Below the pieces are notes generated by a model, which worked only from the letters and a program-made list of their open reading frames with translations, was not told the DNA's origin and made no database searches. The translations under genes and the position numbers were made by a program. From NCBI GenBank assembly GCA_002298145.1, contig DBMP01000004.1, positions 72,098-136,097 on the forward strand: 64,000 nucleotides of DNA, given 5' to 3'. Of the stretch, positions 1-8,385 are shown piece by piece. The stretch's first letter is position 1. Every line of letters begins with the position of its first letter. Origin of the DNA: Spartobacteria bacterium UBA695. Its GTDB lineage: Bacteria; Verrucomicrobiota; Verrucomicrobiia; Chthoniobacterales; Chthoniobacteraceae.

Positions 1-694
1 GGAGGCGCTCGGATTCCTGGACAATCCGTGCGGAAAGCCGGTGTTCCTCGACGAGTTCGGAAAACTGCTGGCGGAAAGCCGGGGCGGCCGTTCGGGAGAC
101 CATGACCCACGGCAGGCCATCGAGGTGGGCCCATTCCAGCGGATCGACGAGGGAAAGCGGGTGCCCCTCGGGCAGGGCAAGGACGAAGGGCTCCTCGTTC
201 CAGACGGTAAAGGCGATGCCCTTGGGGGCGCGGGCCGGGGCGGCTCCGATGAAACCGCCGTCGAGTTGCCCCGCCTGGAGCGCGGCCATCTGAGCGGCGG
301 GAGCGAGGTCGACGACATCCACCTGGCAGGCGGGGTGGGCGGCGCGGAATTGTTGCAGGAGGTGGACTAAGTTCTCGTCCAGGAGCGCGCCGATGAAGGC
401 CAGGCGCAGCCGCACGGTTTCGCCCCGGCGGGCGCGCCGAAGGGTGTCGGTGGCGCGGTCGAGCTGACGCAGGGTGGCCCGGGCGTCCTCCAGGAAGAGC
501 TGGCCCGCCTCGGTGAGGGTGACGGAGTGGGTATCGCGTACGAAGAGGCGGGAGCCGAGCTTTTCCTCCAGCGTCTGGATGCGCCGGGTGAGCGGCGGCT
601 GGGAGAGATGCAGCGCTTTGGCGGCTTTGGAAAAGTTGAGCGCCTCGGCGACGGCGACGAAGCACTCCAGTTCCCGGATGTCGGGGCGGTTCAT
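1..694 (-). CDS. LysR-family transcriptional regulator (partial, cut by window start)
   Basis: The frame is open from an ATG at 694-692 to the window edge, giving about 231 residues and lacking the C-terminus. The N-terminus (MNRPDIRELECFVAVAEA, then LNFSKAAKALHLSQPPLTRR) is a classic LysR winged helix-turn-helix. It is followed by a linker helix and the start of the LysR substrate-binding domain (LRLAFIGALLDENLV). LysR proteins are cytoplasmic tetramers that usually control a divergently transcribed gene; here that is the methyltransferase starting at 816, across a 121-bp gap. The family is clear. The effector and target are not known. Confidence 0.93.
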   Translation of the reverse strand, partial: MNRPDIRELECFVAVAEALNFSKAAKALHLSQPPLTRRIQTLEEKLGSRLFVRDTHSVTLTEAGQLFLEDARATLRQLDRATDTLRRARRGETVRLRLAFIGALLDENLVHLLQQFRAAHPACQVDVVDLAPAAQMAALQAGQLDGGFIGAAPARAPKGIAFTVWNEEPFVLALPEGHPLSLVDPLEWAHLDGLPWVMVSRTAAPAFRQQFSELVEEHRLSARIVQESERL

Positions 695-815
695 GCCGAA
701 ACGGTATCGCCATTATTTGGCAATAGCAATTCTGACAATCCAACTCACAGCTTATGCTTTGAGCTATGCCCGAACCCACCCCCCAAAGCTCCGCCCGAAA
801 GGAGCGCTAATTTTT

Positions 816-1541
816 ATGAGCACGCCATTGGAAAGCAAATCAACGATCGAGGAAATCCGTGCGCGGTTCGACGCCGACGTGGAGCGGTTCAGCAACCTGG
901 AGACCGGCCAGCAGGCGATCCCGGACGCGGCGCTCATTCTGGACTTGGTGGCCCGAGGGAGCACGCTCCATCTGCGGCCCGGCTCGACGGTTCTGGATAT
1001 CGGCTGCGGCGCCGGGAATTTCACGCTCCGGGTGCTCGGGGAAACGGCGGGGCTGCATTGCCACCTGGCCGATTTGAGCGCGCCGATGCTGGACCGCGCC
1101 CACCTTCGCGTGCGCCAAACGGGCCGGGCGGCTTCGATTACGGCGCACCAGGGGGATTTCCGCAACCTGAATTTCCCCTCGGGGACCTTCGACGCCATCC
1201 TGGCCGGGGCCGTGCTGCACCATTTGCGCGACGATGAGGATTGGAGGCGGGCGTTCGCTCAATTGCACCGCTGGCTTAAGCCCGGCGGGCGGCTCTACGT
1301 TTCGGACCTCGTTTGTTTCGCTCTGCCGGACGTGCAAGCGGTAATGTGGGCGCGCTACGGCGACTATCTCACGAGCCTGGGCGGCGAGGCCTACCGGGAA
1401 AAAGTCTTCTCCTATATGGATAAGGAAGATTCCCCCAGGCCGCTCCAGTTCCAGGTGGATTTGCTGACCGCCAGCGGGTTCACGCACTGGGACGTGCTGC
1501 ACCGCAACAGCGTCTTTGCCTGCTACGTGGCGGTGAAATAA
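816..1541 (+). CDS. Class I SAM-dependent methyltransferase
   Basis: A 241-aa protein with a Rossmann-type methyltransferase core. Motif I is VLDIGCGAGNFTLRVL at about residues 59-74, an acidic motif II follows (LADLS), and FDAILAGAVLHHL is the usual post-motif region of UbiE/Methyltransf_25-like enzymes. The frame is open far upstream, but I chose the ATG at 816 because AAAGGAG lies 11 nt before it and the upstream part is only the antisense of the LysR gene. It is divergent from that LysR gene, which probably regulates it. The substrate cannot be told from sequence. Cytoplasmic; no signal peptide. Confidence 0.88.
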   Translation: MSTPLESKSTIEEIRARFDADVERFSNLETGQQAIPDAALILDLVARGSTLHLRPGSTVLDIGCGAGNFTLRVLGETAGLHCHLADLSAPMLDRAHLRVRQTGRAASITAHQGDFRNLNFPSGTFDAILAGAVLHHLRDDEDWRRAFAQLHRWLKPGGRLYVSDLVCFALPDVQAVMWARYGDYLTSLGGEAYREKVFSYMDKEDSPRPLQFQVDLLTASGFTHWDVLHRNSVFACYVAVK

Positions 1542-1546
1542 AAACG

Positions 1547-2695
1547 CTAAAGGCCGCGCAGCCGGGCGACGATGCCTGGGAGCACTTCCAGCACGCGCTC
1601 CACCTCGGCCCGGGTATTGAACCGCGAGAAGGAAAACCGAAGGCTGCTCCGGGCCCTCTCGCGGGAAAACCCCATGGCGGTCAACACGTGCGAGGGCGCG
1701 AGCGAACCCGCGGTGCAGGCGGACCCCGCCGAGGCGCAAATCCCCGCCCGGTCGAGCATGATGAGCGCGCCCTCGGCCTCGATGCCCTCGAAGGCGAGGT
1801 TGGTGGTGTTCGGCAGGCGGCACGCGCCGCCACCGTTGACACGAACGCCGGAAATGCGCTCCAGCACGGAGCGTTCGAAGAAATCACGCAGCGCAGCCAC
1901 TTCGGTGCGCTCGTTTTCCAGCGCCTCAGCCGCCAGTTCCGCCGCCACGCCCAAGCCGACAATGCCCGGGACGTTCTCCGTACCCGCACGTTTTCCGCCC
2001 TCCTGACCGCCCCCGAGGAACAGGGGCCGGAAGGCCACGCGGCGGTCGATGTAGAGGGCTCCAACGCCCTTGGGGCCGTGGATTTTATGAGCGGAGATGC
2101 TCATAAAAGAAATGGCGGTTTCAGAGACCTTCAGCGGAACCTTGCCTGCCGCCTGGATGGCGTCGGTATGGAAAAAAACGCCCCGTTCCCGAGCCTTCGA
2201 GGCAAGCGCTTCGACAGGGAAAAGGACCCCGGTCTCGTTGTTCGCCGCCATGAGGGAAACGAGGGCGGTCTCGTTGTTAATTATATGATCTATGTCAATC
2301 GTATCCAGATTCCCCTTACCATCAACTCCGACGCGCGTAACGCTGTAGCCATGGGCTTCCAGCGCCTCCAACGGCTTGATGACGGCGTGGTGTTCAACGG
2401 AGCTGGTAACGAGGCGCTTCCGGCTGGGATTGAGCTCCAGGGCCGAGTGGATGGCGGTTGCGTTTGCCTCTGTCCCGCCGCTGGTGAAGAGGACCGCTTC
2501 CGGCTCGCAGCCGAGCAGCCGAGCCACCTGCTCCCGCGCCTTGCGCACGGCGTTGGCGGCGATCTTGCCGAAACGATAGCCGCCCGAGGGGTTCCCATAG
2601 TTCTCGGTCCAAAAAGGGAGCATCGCCTCGACCACGCGAGGGTCCACGCGGGTGGTCGCGTTGGCGTCGAAATCGATGAGCGGATCTGCGGGCAT
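1547..2695 (-). CDS. Cysteine desulfurase, NifS/IscS family
   Basis: A 382-aa PLP enzyme that removes sulfur from cysteine for Fe-S cluster or thio-cofactor synthesis. It begins with the typical IDFDANATTRVDPRVVEAM. The cofactor-stacking histidine is in SVEHHAV (about H102) and the Schiff-base lysine in SAHKIHGPKG (about K204). The catalytic cysteine loop is ASAGSACTAGS (about C327), close to the IscS-type loop. The frame opens at 2752, but the ATG at 2695 gives the usual N-terminus. It ends 5 nt from the convergent methyltransferase and diverges from the HD gene. There are no other Fe-S assembly genes nearby, so the sulfur acceptor is unknown. Confidence 0.94.
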   Translation of the reverse strand: MPADPLIDFDANATTRVDPRVVEAMLPFWTENYGNPSGGYRFGKIAANAVRKAREQVARLLGCEPEAVLFTSGGTEANATAIHSALELNPSRKRLVTSSVEHHAVIKPLEALEAHGYSVTRVGVDGKGNLDTIDIDHIINNETALVSLMAANNETGVLFPVEALASKARERGVFFHTDAIQAAGKVPLKVSETAISFMSISAHKIHGPKGVGALYIDRRVAFRPLFLGGGQEGGKRAGTENVPGIVGLGVAAELAAEALENERTEVAALRDFFERSVLERISGVRVNGGGACRLPNTTNLAFEGIEAEGALIMLDRAGICASAGSACTAGSLAPSHVLTAMGFSRERARSSLRFSFSRFNTRAEVERVLEVLPGIVARLRGL

Positions 2696-2780
2696 CTCAG
2701 GTGCTCTTTCCGCTCTTTTGCGGCAGGAGTCAACGACAAACCGTCTCGCCAACGCCCGGCCCGTTGCTTATTCAATGGGC

Positions 2781-3386
2781 ATGACCGCACCCGTTTTCCG
2801 CCAAGCCATCGAGGAGTACCTCCGCGCGAACGCCTTGCCGGTGGAGAAATTCAGCCACCAGCCCCGGCTCTACCTACTGGCGCGGAAGCTGGCCGAAGGG
2901 CTCGCTGTGGACGACGACGTGCTCCACGCGGCGGCTTGGCTGCACGATCTGGGGGTGTTCACCGGACATCGCCCCGAGGAGCTGGAGGCGCTCGCCCGCT
3001 GGGATAACTTGGCCTACGTCCTGGACCGCGCGCCGGAACTGCTGCGGCAATTCGCCTTTCCCGAGGCGAAAATCCCGGCTGTCATCGAGGCGATCCGCAC
3101 CCACCAGCCCTCGGCCACCCCCACCTCGCTGGAAGGGGCGCTGCTGCGCGACGCGGATATCCTCGAACAGCTCGGAGCGGTGGGGATCCTGCGCACCGTC
3201 TGCAAGATCGGGCGCGACACCCGCTTTTCGACCTTTAAAGACGCGCTCCGTTCTCTGGAACGCGCCCTGCATGAGCTTCCCGGCAAACTGCATTTCCCGG
3301 CCGCCCGCGCGGAAGCCGAAGCCCGGGTGCAGGCGCTCGACGCCTTTCTGCAATCGGCTGAGGCCGAAGGCGGAGAGTGGCTCTGA
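2781..3386 (+). CDS. HD-domain phosphohydrolase-like protein
   Basis: A 201-aa cytoplasmic protein with an HD-type metal site: a histidine in VDDDVLHAAAWLHDLGVF (the HD pair), followed by IRTHQPSATPTSLEGALLRDADILEQLG, which supplies the later H and D ligands. HD proteins of this size are usually (deoxy)nucleotide or small phosphate-ester hydrolases. The start is the ATG at 2781; another in-frame ATG lies at 2775. It is divergent from the cysteine desulfurase and convergent with the M24 peptidase. The 39-nt spacer to that gene carries a short ATTGGC/GCCAAT inverted repeat. The substrate is unknown. Confidence 0.85.
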   Translation: MTAPVFRQAIEEYLRANALPVEKFSHQPRLYLLARKLAEGLAVDDDVLHAAAWLHDLGVFTGHRPEELEALARWDNLAYVLDRAPELLRQFAFPEAKIPAVIEAIRTHQPSATPTSLEGALLRDADILEQLGAVGILRTVCKIGRDTRFSTFKDALRSLERALHELPGKLHFPAARAEAEARVQALDAFLQSAEAEGGEWL

Positions 3387-3425
3387 ATTGGCAAAGCCGC
3401 CCCCCTTTCCGGCGCCAATCTGACC

Positions 3426-4538
3426 TCAGATTTCCAGGCGCTTCTCGAACCGGCTCAGCACGCGGATGCCTTTTTCCGTCACCGTCACCACATCCTCGAT
3501 CCGCACGCCCCCCAGCCCCGGATAATAGAGCCCGGGCTCGACGGTGAGAACCTGCCCCGGCTTGAACCGTGTGCGGCCAAAGCGGGGCTCCTCGTGGATC
3601 TCCAGCCCAAGGCCGTGGCCGGTGCCGTGGAAGAAGCCCGTCGGGCGACCGTCGCGCGTCTCGGTCGGATAGCCCTTGGAGGCAAAGAACTCGGTCAGTT
3701 TCCGGTGCACCACGGCCCCGTCCATGCCCGGCTTCATGGTTTTAAGCACCCAGTTCTGCCCTTCGAGCACCGTCTCCCACAGCCGCCGCTGGGCCTCGGA
3801 GGCCCGGCCTCGAACCACCGTGCGGGTCATGTCGCCAAAGTACCCGGTGCGGGCATCGCGCGGAAAGATATCCATGATGATAAGCGAATTCGCTTTCAGC
3901 GGGCCATGGCCGGTTTCATGCGGGTCGCACCCCTGCTCGCCCCCGGCCACAATGGTATTCGCCGGGCTGCCTCCGGCGCGAAGAATGGCTGAATCGATCT
4001 CCGCGCGCAGTTTTTCCGAAGTGAGGGTTCCCCCACCCCATTGGAGGCGTCCCGCGGAGCCCGTCTTGGTGGCCGAAAGGACTTCCATGGCGCGCGCAAG
4101 CCCCGCCTCGGTAATCACCAGGGCCTTACGGAGCAGGCGCAGTTCATCGGGCGACTTGAATTCGCGTTCCGGGAAAAACAGCCCCTTCACCGGCTCCAGT
4201 TTGACGCCCCCCTTGGCCAACGCCATGGCCAGCCCGAGCGGGAACGAAGCGGGCACCAGCGCCTTGCGAACTCGGCGTTCTTTGAGAAGCTGCAAGACCA
4301 CCGCAGCAAACGTCGGAGAGCGTCCAGCACGCCCAGCCACATCGCTCCAGGCGAGCACCTCATCCACCTGGGCTTGAGCGCGGCCACGGTTGAGCTCCAG
4401 GTCATTGAGCATCACCGTGCGGCGGCCCCCGGCCTCCAGGAAAACAAAGGCATCGGGAGCGGAAAACCGGGTAGCATACAGGAGATCGGGATCGGATTCG
4501 CTAACAGCGACAATCAGACGTGCGGGAGAGTTTTTCAT
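3426..4538 (-). CDS. M24-family metallopeptidase (Xaa-Pro aminopeptidase/prolidase-like)
   Basis: A 370-aa 'pita-bread' peptidase. All five dimetal ligands are visible: the two Asp in IIMDIFPRDARTGYFGDMTR, the His in FHGTGHGLGLEIHEEPR, and the two Glu in VEPGLYYPGLGGVRIEDVV. The N-terminal creatinase-like domain covers roughly the first 140 residues. Such enzymes remove N-terminal residues ahead of proline or cleave X-Pro dipeptides in the cytoplasm. An in-frame GTG exists at 4571, but the ATG at 4538 gives a natural N-terminus. It is a single gene with the tRNA-Ser gene divergent beyond it. Confidence 0.92.
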   Translation of the reverse strand: MKNSPARLIVAVSESDPDLLYATRFSAPDAFVFLEAGGRRTVMLNDLELNRGRAQAQVDEVLAWSDVAGRAGRSPTFAAVVLQLLKERRVRKALVPASFPLGLAMALAKGGVKLEPVKGLFFPEREFKSPDELRLLRKALVITEAGLARAMEVLSATKTGSAGRLQWGGGTLTSEKLRAEIDSAILRAGGSPANTIVAGGEQGCDPHETGHGPLKANSLIIMDIFPRDARTGYFGDMTRTVVRGRASEAQRRLWETVLEGQNWVLKTMKPGMDGAVVHRKLTEFFASKGYPTETRDGRPTGFFHGTGHGLGLEIHEEPRFGRTRFKPGQVLTVEPGLYYPGLGGVRIEDVVTVTEKGIRVLSRFEKRLEI

Positions 4539-4654
4539 GGCAACAAGGGGGCCATCGTAACCGAAAGCCACCCAAAGATCGCGCCGAAAGTTCCGGAAGG
4601 TCGCCGTTGGGGTAGAGAAAGGGCGGAAAGAGCGCGCTGCCCGCCACTTTTTGG

Positions 4655-4683
4655 TTGCGCAACCCCCGGGGGCCCACTACCTT
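4655..4683 (+). promoter_or_regulatory. Possible promoter of tRNA-Ser
   Basis: TTGCGC (4655-4660) and TACCTT (4678-4683) are spaced 17 nt apart and end 15 nt before the tRNA 5' end. They match the -35 and -10 boxes only loosely, so this is a weak call. Confidence 0.4.
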
Positions 4684-4698
4684 GGCGCGGCAACCAAC

Positions 4699-4790
4699 GG
4701 AAGGGTGGCTGAGTCCGGTTTAAGGCACTCGACTCGAAATCGAACGATGGGGTAACCTGTCCGCGGGTTCGAATCCCGCCCCTTCCGCCA
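4699..4790 (+). tRNA. tRNA-Ser (anticodon CGA), probable island attachment site
   Basis: A 92-nt class II tRNA with CCA encoded. The acceptor stem is GGAAGGG/CCCTTCC with discriminator G, the anticodon loop is CTCGAAA (CGA reads UCG), the long variable arm is centred on GGGGTAACCT, and the T-arm is GCGGG-TTCGAAT-CCCGC. The anticodon stem has one C-A mismatch at its outer end. The last 62 nt plus 3 nt of flank are repeated exactly at 25917-25981 and in diverged form at 40625-40686, which marks this gene as an integration target. Confidence 0.93.
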
Positions 4791-5027
4791 TTTTCTACTC
4801 TGAAATGGTTGCCTTCTAAAGAGTTACAGTTCTCTCGTTCTGTTCACTCCTAAAACGGGTCTCATTTTTCGTGCAGTATCAGGCACTATGGTAAGGGTCA
4901 AAAAGTGCGGATTTTGGTAGCTTCTGGAGTATCCCCCTATTCTCAACCATGCCGTCCAATCAGCTTCGATGGACTGCCGGGCGGCGTAATGACATTATGG
5001 GCGCTGGACTCATCGCCTCGCTCTTGC
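4791..5027. other. Gene-free stretch after tRNA-Ser
   Basis: No convincing gene is seen. The first 50-60 nt resemble the sequence after the third tRNA fragment (from 40687), sharing CTACTCTG, AAATG and AGAGTT blocks in order. Confidence 0.5.
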
Positions 5028-8000
5028 CTAAATCTTTATAACTGGCGATGGCATCCCCTCTTTCCCTTCGGCAGAAACAGCCGAAATTGTATAAAAATAG
5101 GTCTGGTTTTTTTGGGTGGAAAAATCGGTGAATTCCGGTTCAGGGCTCCAGCCGACAAATTCGAAGGGCCCTTTCGCACTCGACGCCCGGTAGAGATTAT
5201 AATGGCCCCGGTTCGTTTCGAGCGATGCCTGCCACCACAACCGGACGGCTTCGCTGCTCAGTCCCGTTGAGTCGATCCACGCGGCGACGGCCCCCGCAGG
5301 CTTGCCTGGTATTTCTGCGTGAGAGGAAATGCGAACTCTGAGCACCCCCGGGCGATGCAGCCGGAAGCGGATGAATTGTTCATCTTCCGCACAGGCGTCG
5401 ATTCCAAATCCGTTGGGATGCTTAAACTGATGGTGGGTAAAGACAGTTTCTCCATTGAACGAGATTGCCGTGTTCTCGGAGCGCGACGGAAGCTCCAGCC
5501 ATAGCGGTTCGTCTGCAAAAATCTCCACTTGGAAATCCTCTGCGCCCACATAGTTGATCACTCGGGCATGCAAAATTCCCCCCTCAAACGAAACGGCCAC
5601 GGGGAGCGTACATTCCGGATGGAGAATATCGTGTTCACCTGTCTTTTGGGCATGGGCGACACATCGTGATATCGGATCGTGAAAAACGGCCTGTCCGTCG
5701 GTCAGCTTGTTGCCATTGAGAATATTCCCGTCCGCGTCGGTCCAGAGCCGATCGTAAATGACCAACCCTTCGCTGCCGACGGCCCCAAAGAAGTGCAAGT
5801 CGGTATGGTTTGCGTCTTTGACTAGTCGCTCCACGTGCACATCCGATCCGAGTTCAATCAAAGGTGTCCAAGTGCGAACGAAAGACGACTCTTGGATCGT
5901 CTCATAGCCTTCATCCGGTGGCAGTGTCCGAAAATAGCTTTCCGGCTGGGAGGGAACATGGAAGCTTTTCTCCGCAATCGGTGCGTAGGGATTGTGCAGC
6001 ACTATATTGCGGCGCACAAAATTGCCGCCGAAAAGCTCGTTCATGCCCGCGGCGAACAACGTGCTTTCTTTTGAGGCAAGACGATGGTGTACCAGCAAGG
6101 TTGCCGGAGATTCTGCTCCCAGAACGATCCGCAGGTGATTTTGCCTTCCGCCAAGCGCCACAGCGAGAACGTCCATTTCTGTCGCTTCCTGATGGCCAAG
6201 AATGAAAGGCCCGGGCAACACATGGCCGTTCACCTCCACCCGTTCGATATTCACAACTGCGCAACCGGCGTTTGTGATTTTCAGCAACGACAATTCGTGC
6301 GTGCCGTCCGGGAGGTCGAACCATGCCTCGATTTCTCCGGGGTGGGCTCCTTCAGGGGCGGAAGCCGCATCCACCAGTTTTCGGCAGCCCTCCAGAGGCC
6401 CACGATAGGCGGCCCGGTCGTCAAAGCGGAATCCCGCGCTTTCCGCCCTCAGCAATGTGCCTGCCGCGATCCACGGGGACATGATGCGCGATCCTGCGCT
6501 GCGGTTTTCATAATCTCCCTTCCACGCATAATGGGGGATCCACGCCTCTCCGGCGGATTCCGGGTCATCCGTGTTTGTTCGGATAACGGAACCGATCAGC
6601 ATGATGGATCGCCGCAGTTTTTCGCGCAGATAGGCGTCCATCGGGTAATGCTGAAGCAATCCCGCCGCCGTGTAGATGTCCTGGAAATACTCGCCGTCGC
6701 TCCCCCCGGTGGCGGTATTCAGACTGGCATCGGATTGGAATTGGGACGTAAGCGTTTGCGGATATTCAAAATTGATGTCGAGAAATTCATTGCCGACCTT
6801 TTCGCCGATATAGCGGAGATAATTCGAGACACGCCGCGAGGCCAGGCGAATCCAATGTTCATCTCCGGTGACTTCATACAACCGGATGAGACCCTCTGCC
6901 CGGTAGTGAATGGCGTCCCGCGAACGCGCCCATTGCATGTGCAGAGAAACATAGTAGCCGAAAAGCTCTCGGCTTCCGGGGCTGTCTTGAAGCCGGGCGG
7001 GCACCCGCACCGCTCCATAAACCGGATGTTCCAGGTAGCCCATGCCCCGCTCTCCGATCGCTTCGTGCAATAGCTCCGCGGAATGCGTAACCCGGAACGC
7101 TTCCGTCACCGCAGCATGCATGGTTTCCTCGTGCCCGTTGGCCGTGATGGTCGGCAGCAGATGTTCGCCACGGTAATTATGGCATTGCTCGGGAAAAGAG
7201 CGCATGGCGGTATGAACCTTTTGGGAATCCATGTATTTGGCCACGAACCGCAGAAGGCGTTCCTTGAGACGTTCGTCTTGGGTGACGTGCCAGAGCATGG
7301 CGACGGCGCCGTAATAGAAATTCCCCGTCCCGCAATACTCAAGATAGCCGCTTCGTTTTTCCGGGAAGAAGGTTTCCAGAAAGTCCGTCAGGCAAACGTA
7401 ATCGGCCACTCCCTGGAGCAGGTTTGCCGGAGCGTTTCCGCGCAACGCCATTTCCACCAGCGGCATCACCATGTAGGGGCGAATCCACATCGTGTGTCCG
7501 GAGGCGTAGAAGGTCTTGGCAAAAGAATCATAGTAGGCCAGCGGGAAAGCCCCTCGGCGCGCTCCCAAGCGGGGATCCGCGTACCGATGGAGTACCCATT
7601 GGCAGGCAGCTTCCGTCGGGTTCTTCGCGGCGGGCCCATCGTTCCGGCGCACGAGGATTTTCTCCAGGCGTTCGCCTCCGCCTTCAAAGATCCTGTAGTT
7701 AAATTCCTTCTCGCGGAATCCGTAGGGAAACGGGGCCGAGAGGTTCAGCCGCCAAGCGCCGGACGCATCCGGCTCGGCGATGTAACACGGAATCATACGC
7801 GCCGAACGCACATAAATAACATCCTCCGGCGCCAGATCCAGCCGGAAGCCCAAATCGGGATCGAAGGTTTTCACGGCAAACCGCAGCCGGTGGAGGCGAT
7901 CTCCCTCCAGACCGGCCAACTCGTGGGTCTCCCACTCCGAACCGCTGGCGGCGCAAGCATCGTCGTCATTCCCGCCGGGGCGCAAATGCACCGTAAGGCG

Positions 8001-8333
8001 CTCGATGGGTTTGGGCGCGTAAAACTCCAGGGCAAACATCGCGGCGGACACCTCCCGGGAAACAACAGGCGTAAAGCAACCGTAGGCGTTGTCATGGCAG
8101 TGAAAGCCAAAGCCGTAGGTGACACCGCCATCTTCGGGATTCGCCCGGGGGTACTTTCCGCCGACCAGTTTTTTGAACGGACGCACGAATCCGTTGTTGA
8201 TCGGGATGAACAGGTTGGAGTAGCCCGCGTCCTCCGCCTCGATTCGCACCGGTCCCGATTCGGGGGCCGCGCGGCCCGAGAGTTCGAAGGTTTCCAACGG
8301 CGCAACCGCTCGTGTGTCTCGATTAGTCATCAT
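5028..8333 (-). CDS. Large uncharacterised (alpha/alpha)-barrel-like sugar-locus protein with C-terminal Fn3-like domain
   Basis: An 1101-aa protein not assigned to a named family. No signal peptide is visible, so it is probably cytoplasmic unless exported another way. About residues 1-220 are beta-rich. Residues 240-640 are rich in Trp/Tyr/His helical segments (YASGHTMWIRPYMVMP, YGAVAMLWHVTQDERLKERL, HYRAEGLIRLYEVTGDEHW) as in six-hairpin glycosidases and polysaccharide lyases. A beta-sandwich region follows, and the last 85 residues look like a fibronectin type III module (VRLWWQASLETNRGHYNLYR). It is the last gene of the minus-strand run that starts at the lacI gene and passes through the Vcc cassette. 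Action on an oligosaccharide is likely from context. The reaction is unknown. Confidence 0.7.
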   Translation of the reverse strand: MMTNRDTRAVAPLETFELSGRAAPESGPVRIEAEDAGYSNLFIPINNGFVRPFKKLVGGKYPRANPEDGGVTYGFGFHCHDNAYGCFTPVVSREVSAAMFALEFYAPKPIERLTVHLRPGGNDDDACAASGSEWETHELAGLEGDRLHRLRFAVKTFDPDLGFRLDLAPEDVIYVRSARMIPCYIAEPDASGAWRLNLSAPFPYGFREKEFNYRIFEGGGERLEKILVRRNDGPAAKNPTEAACQWVLHRYADPRLGARRGAFPLAYYDSFAKTFYASGHTMWIRPYMVMPLVEMALRGNAPANLLQGVADYVCLTDFLETFFPEKRSGYLEYCGTGNFYYGAVAMLWHVTQDERLKERLLRFVAKYMDSQKVHTAMRSFPEQCHNYRGEHLLPTITANGHEETMHAAVTEAFRVTHSAELLHEAIGERGMGYLEHPVYGAVRVPARLQDSPGSRELFGYYVSLHMQWARSRDAIHYRAEGLIRLYEVTGDEHWIRLASRRVSNYLRYIGEKVGNEFLDINFEYPQTLTSQFQSDASLNTATGGSDGEYFQDIYTAAGLLQHYPMDAYLREKLRRSIMLIGSVIRTNTDDPESAGEAWIPHYAWKGDYENRSAGSRIMSPWIAAGTLLRAESAGFRFDDRAAYRGPLEGCRKLVDAASAPEGAHPGEIEAWFDLPDGTHELSLLKITNAGCAVVNIERVEVNGHVLPGPFILGHQEATEMDVLAVALGGRQNHLRIVLGAESPATLLVHHRLASKESTLFAAGMNELFGGNFVRRNIVLHNPYAPIAEKSFHVPSQPESYFRTLPPDEGYETIQESSFVRTWTPLIELGSDVHVERLVKDANHTDLHFFGAVGSEGLVIYDRLWTDADGNILNGNKLTDGQAVFHDPISRCVAHAQKTGEHDILHPECTLPVAVSFEGGILHARVINYVGAEDFQVEIFADEPLWLELPSRSENTAISFNGETVFTHHQFKHPNGFGIDACAEDEQFIRFRLHRPGVLRVRISSHAEIPGKPAGAVAAWIDSTGLSSEAVRLWWQASLETNRGHYNLYRASSAKGPFEFVGWSPEPEFTDFSTQKNQTYFYTISAVSAEGKEGMPSPVIKI

Positions 8334-8385
8334 GCAATCCTCTGTTTTTAGAATACCATTTGTGCAAGAGAGCCTCCCGGTCTTT

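Noticed and set aside
1688..3007. Long plus-strand open frame of 439 codons
   Set aside because: It is antisense to the cysteine desulfurase and runs into the HD gene in another frame; composition is Arg/Gly/Ala-rich with no family motif. It is a GC-rich shadow.
4905..5270. Possible small gene after the tRNA
   Set aside because: It overlaps the end of the 1101-aa gene on the other strand, and its composition looks random.
7083..8351. 422-codon plus-strand open frame
   Set aside because: Antisense to the 1101-aa protein; His/Gly/Arg-rich, with no family features.
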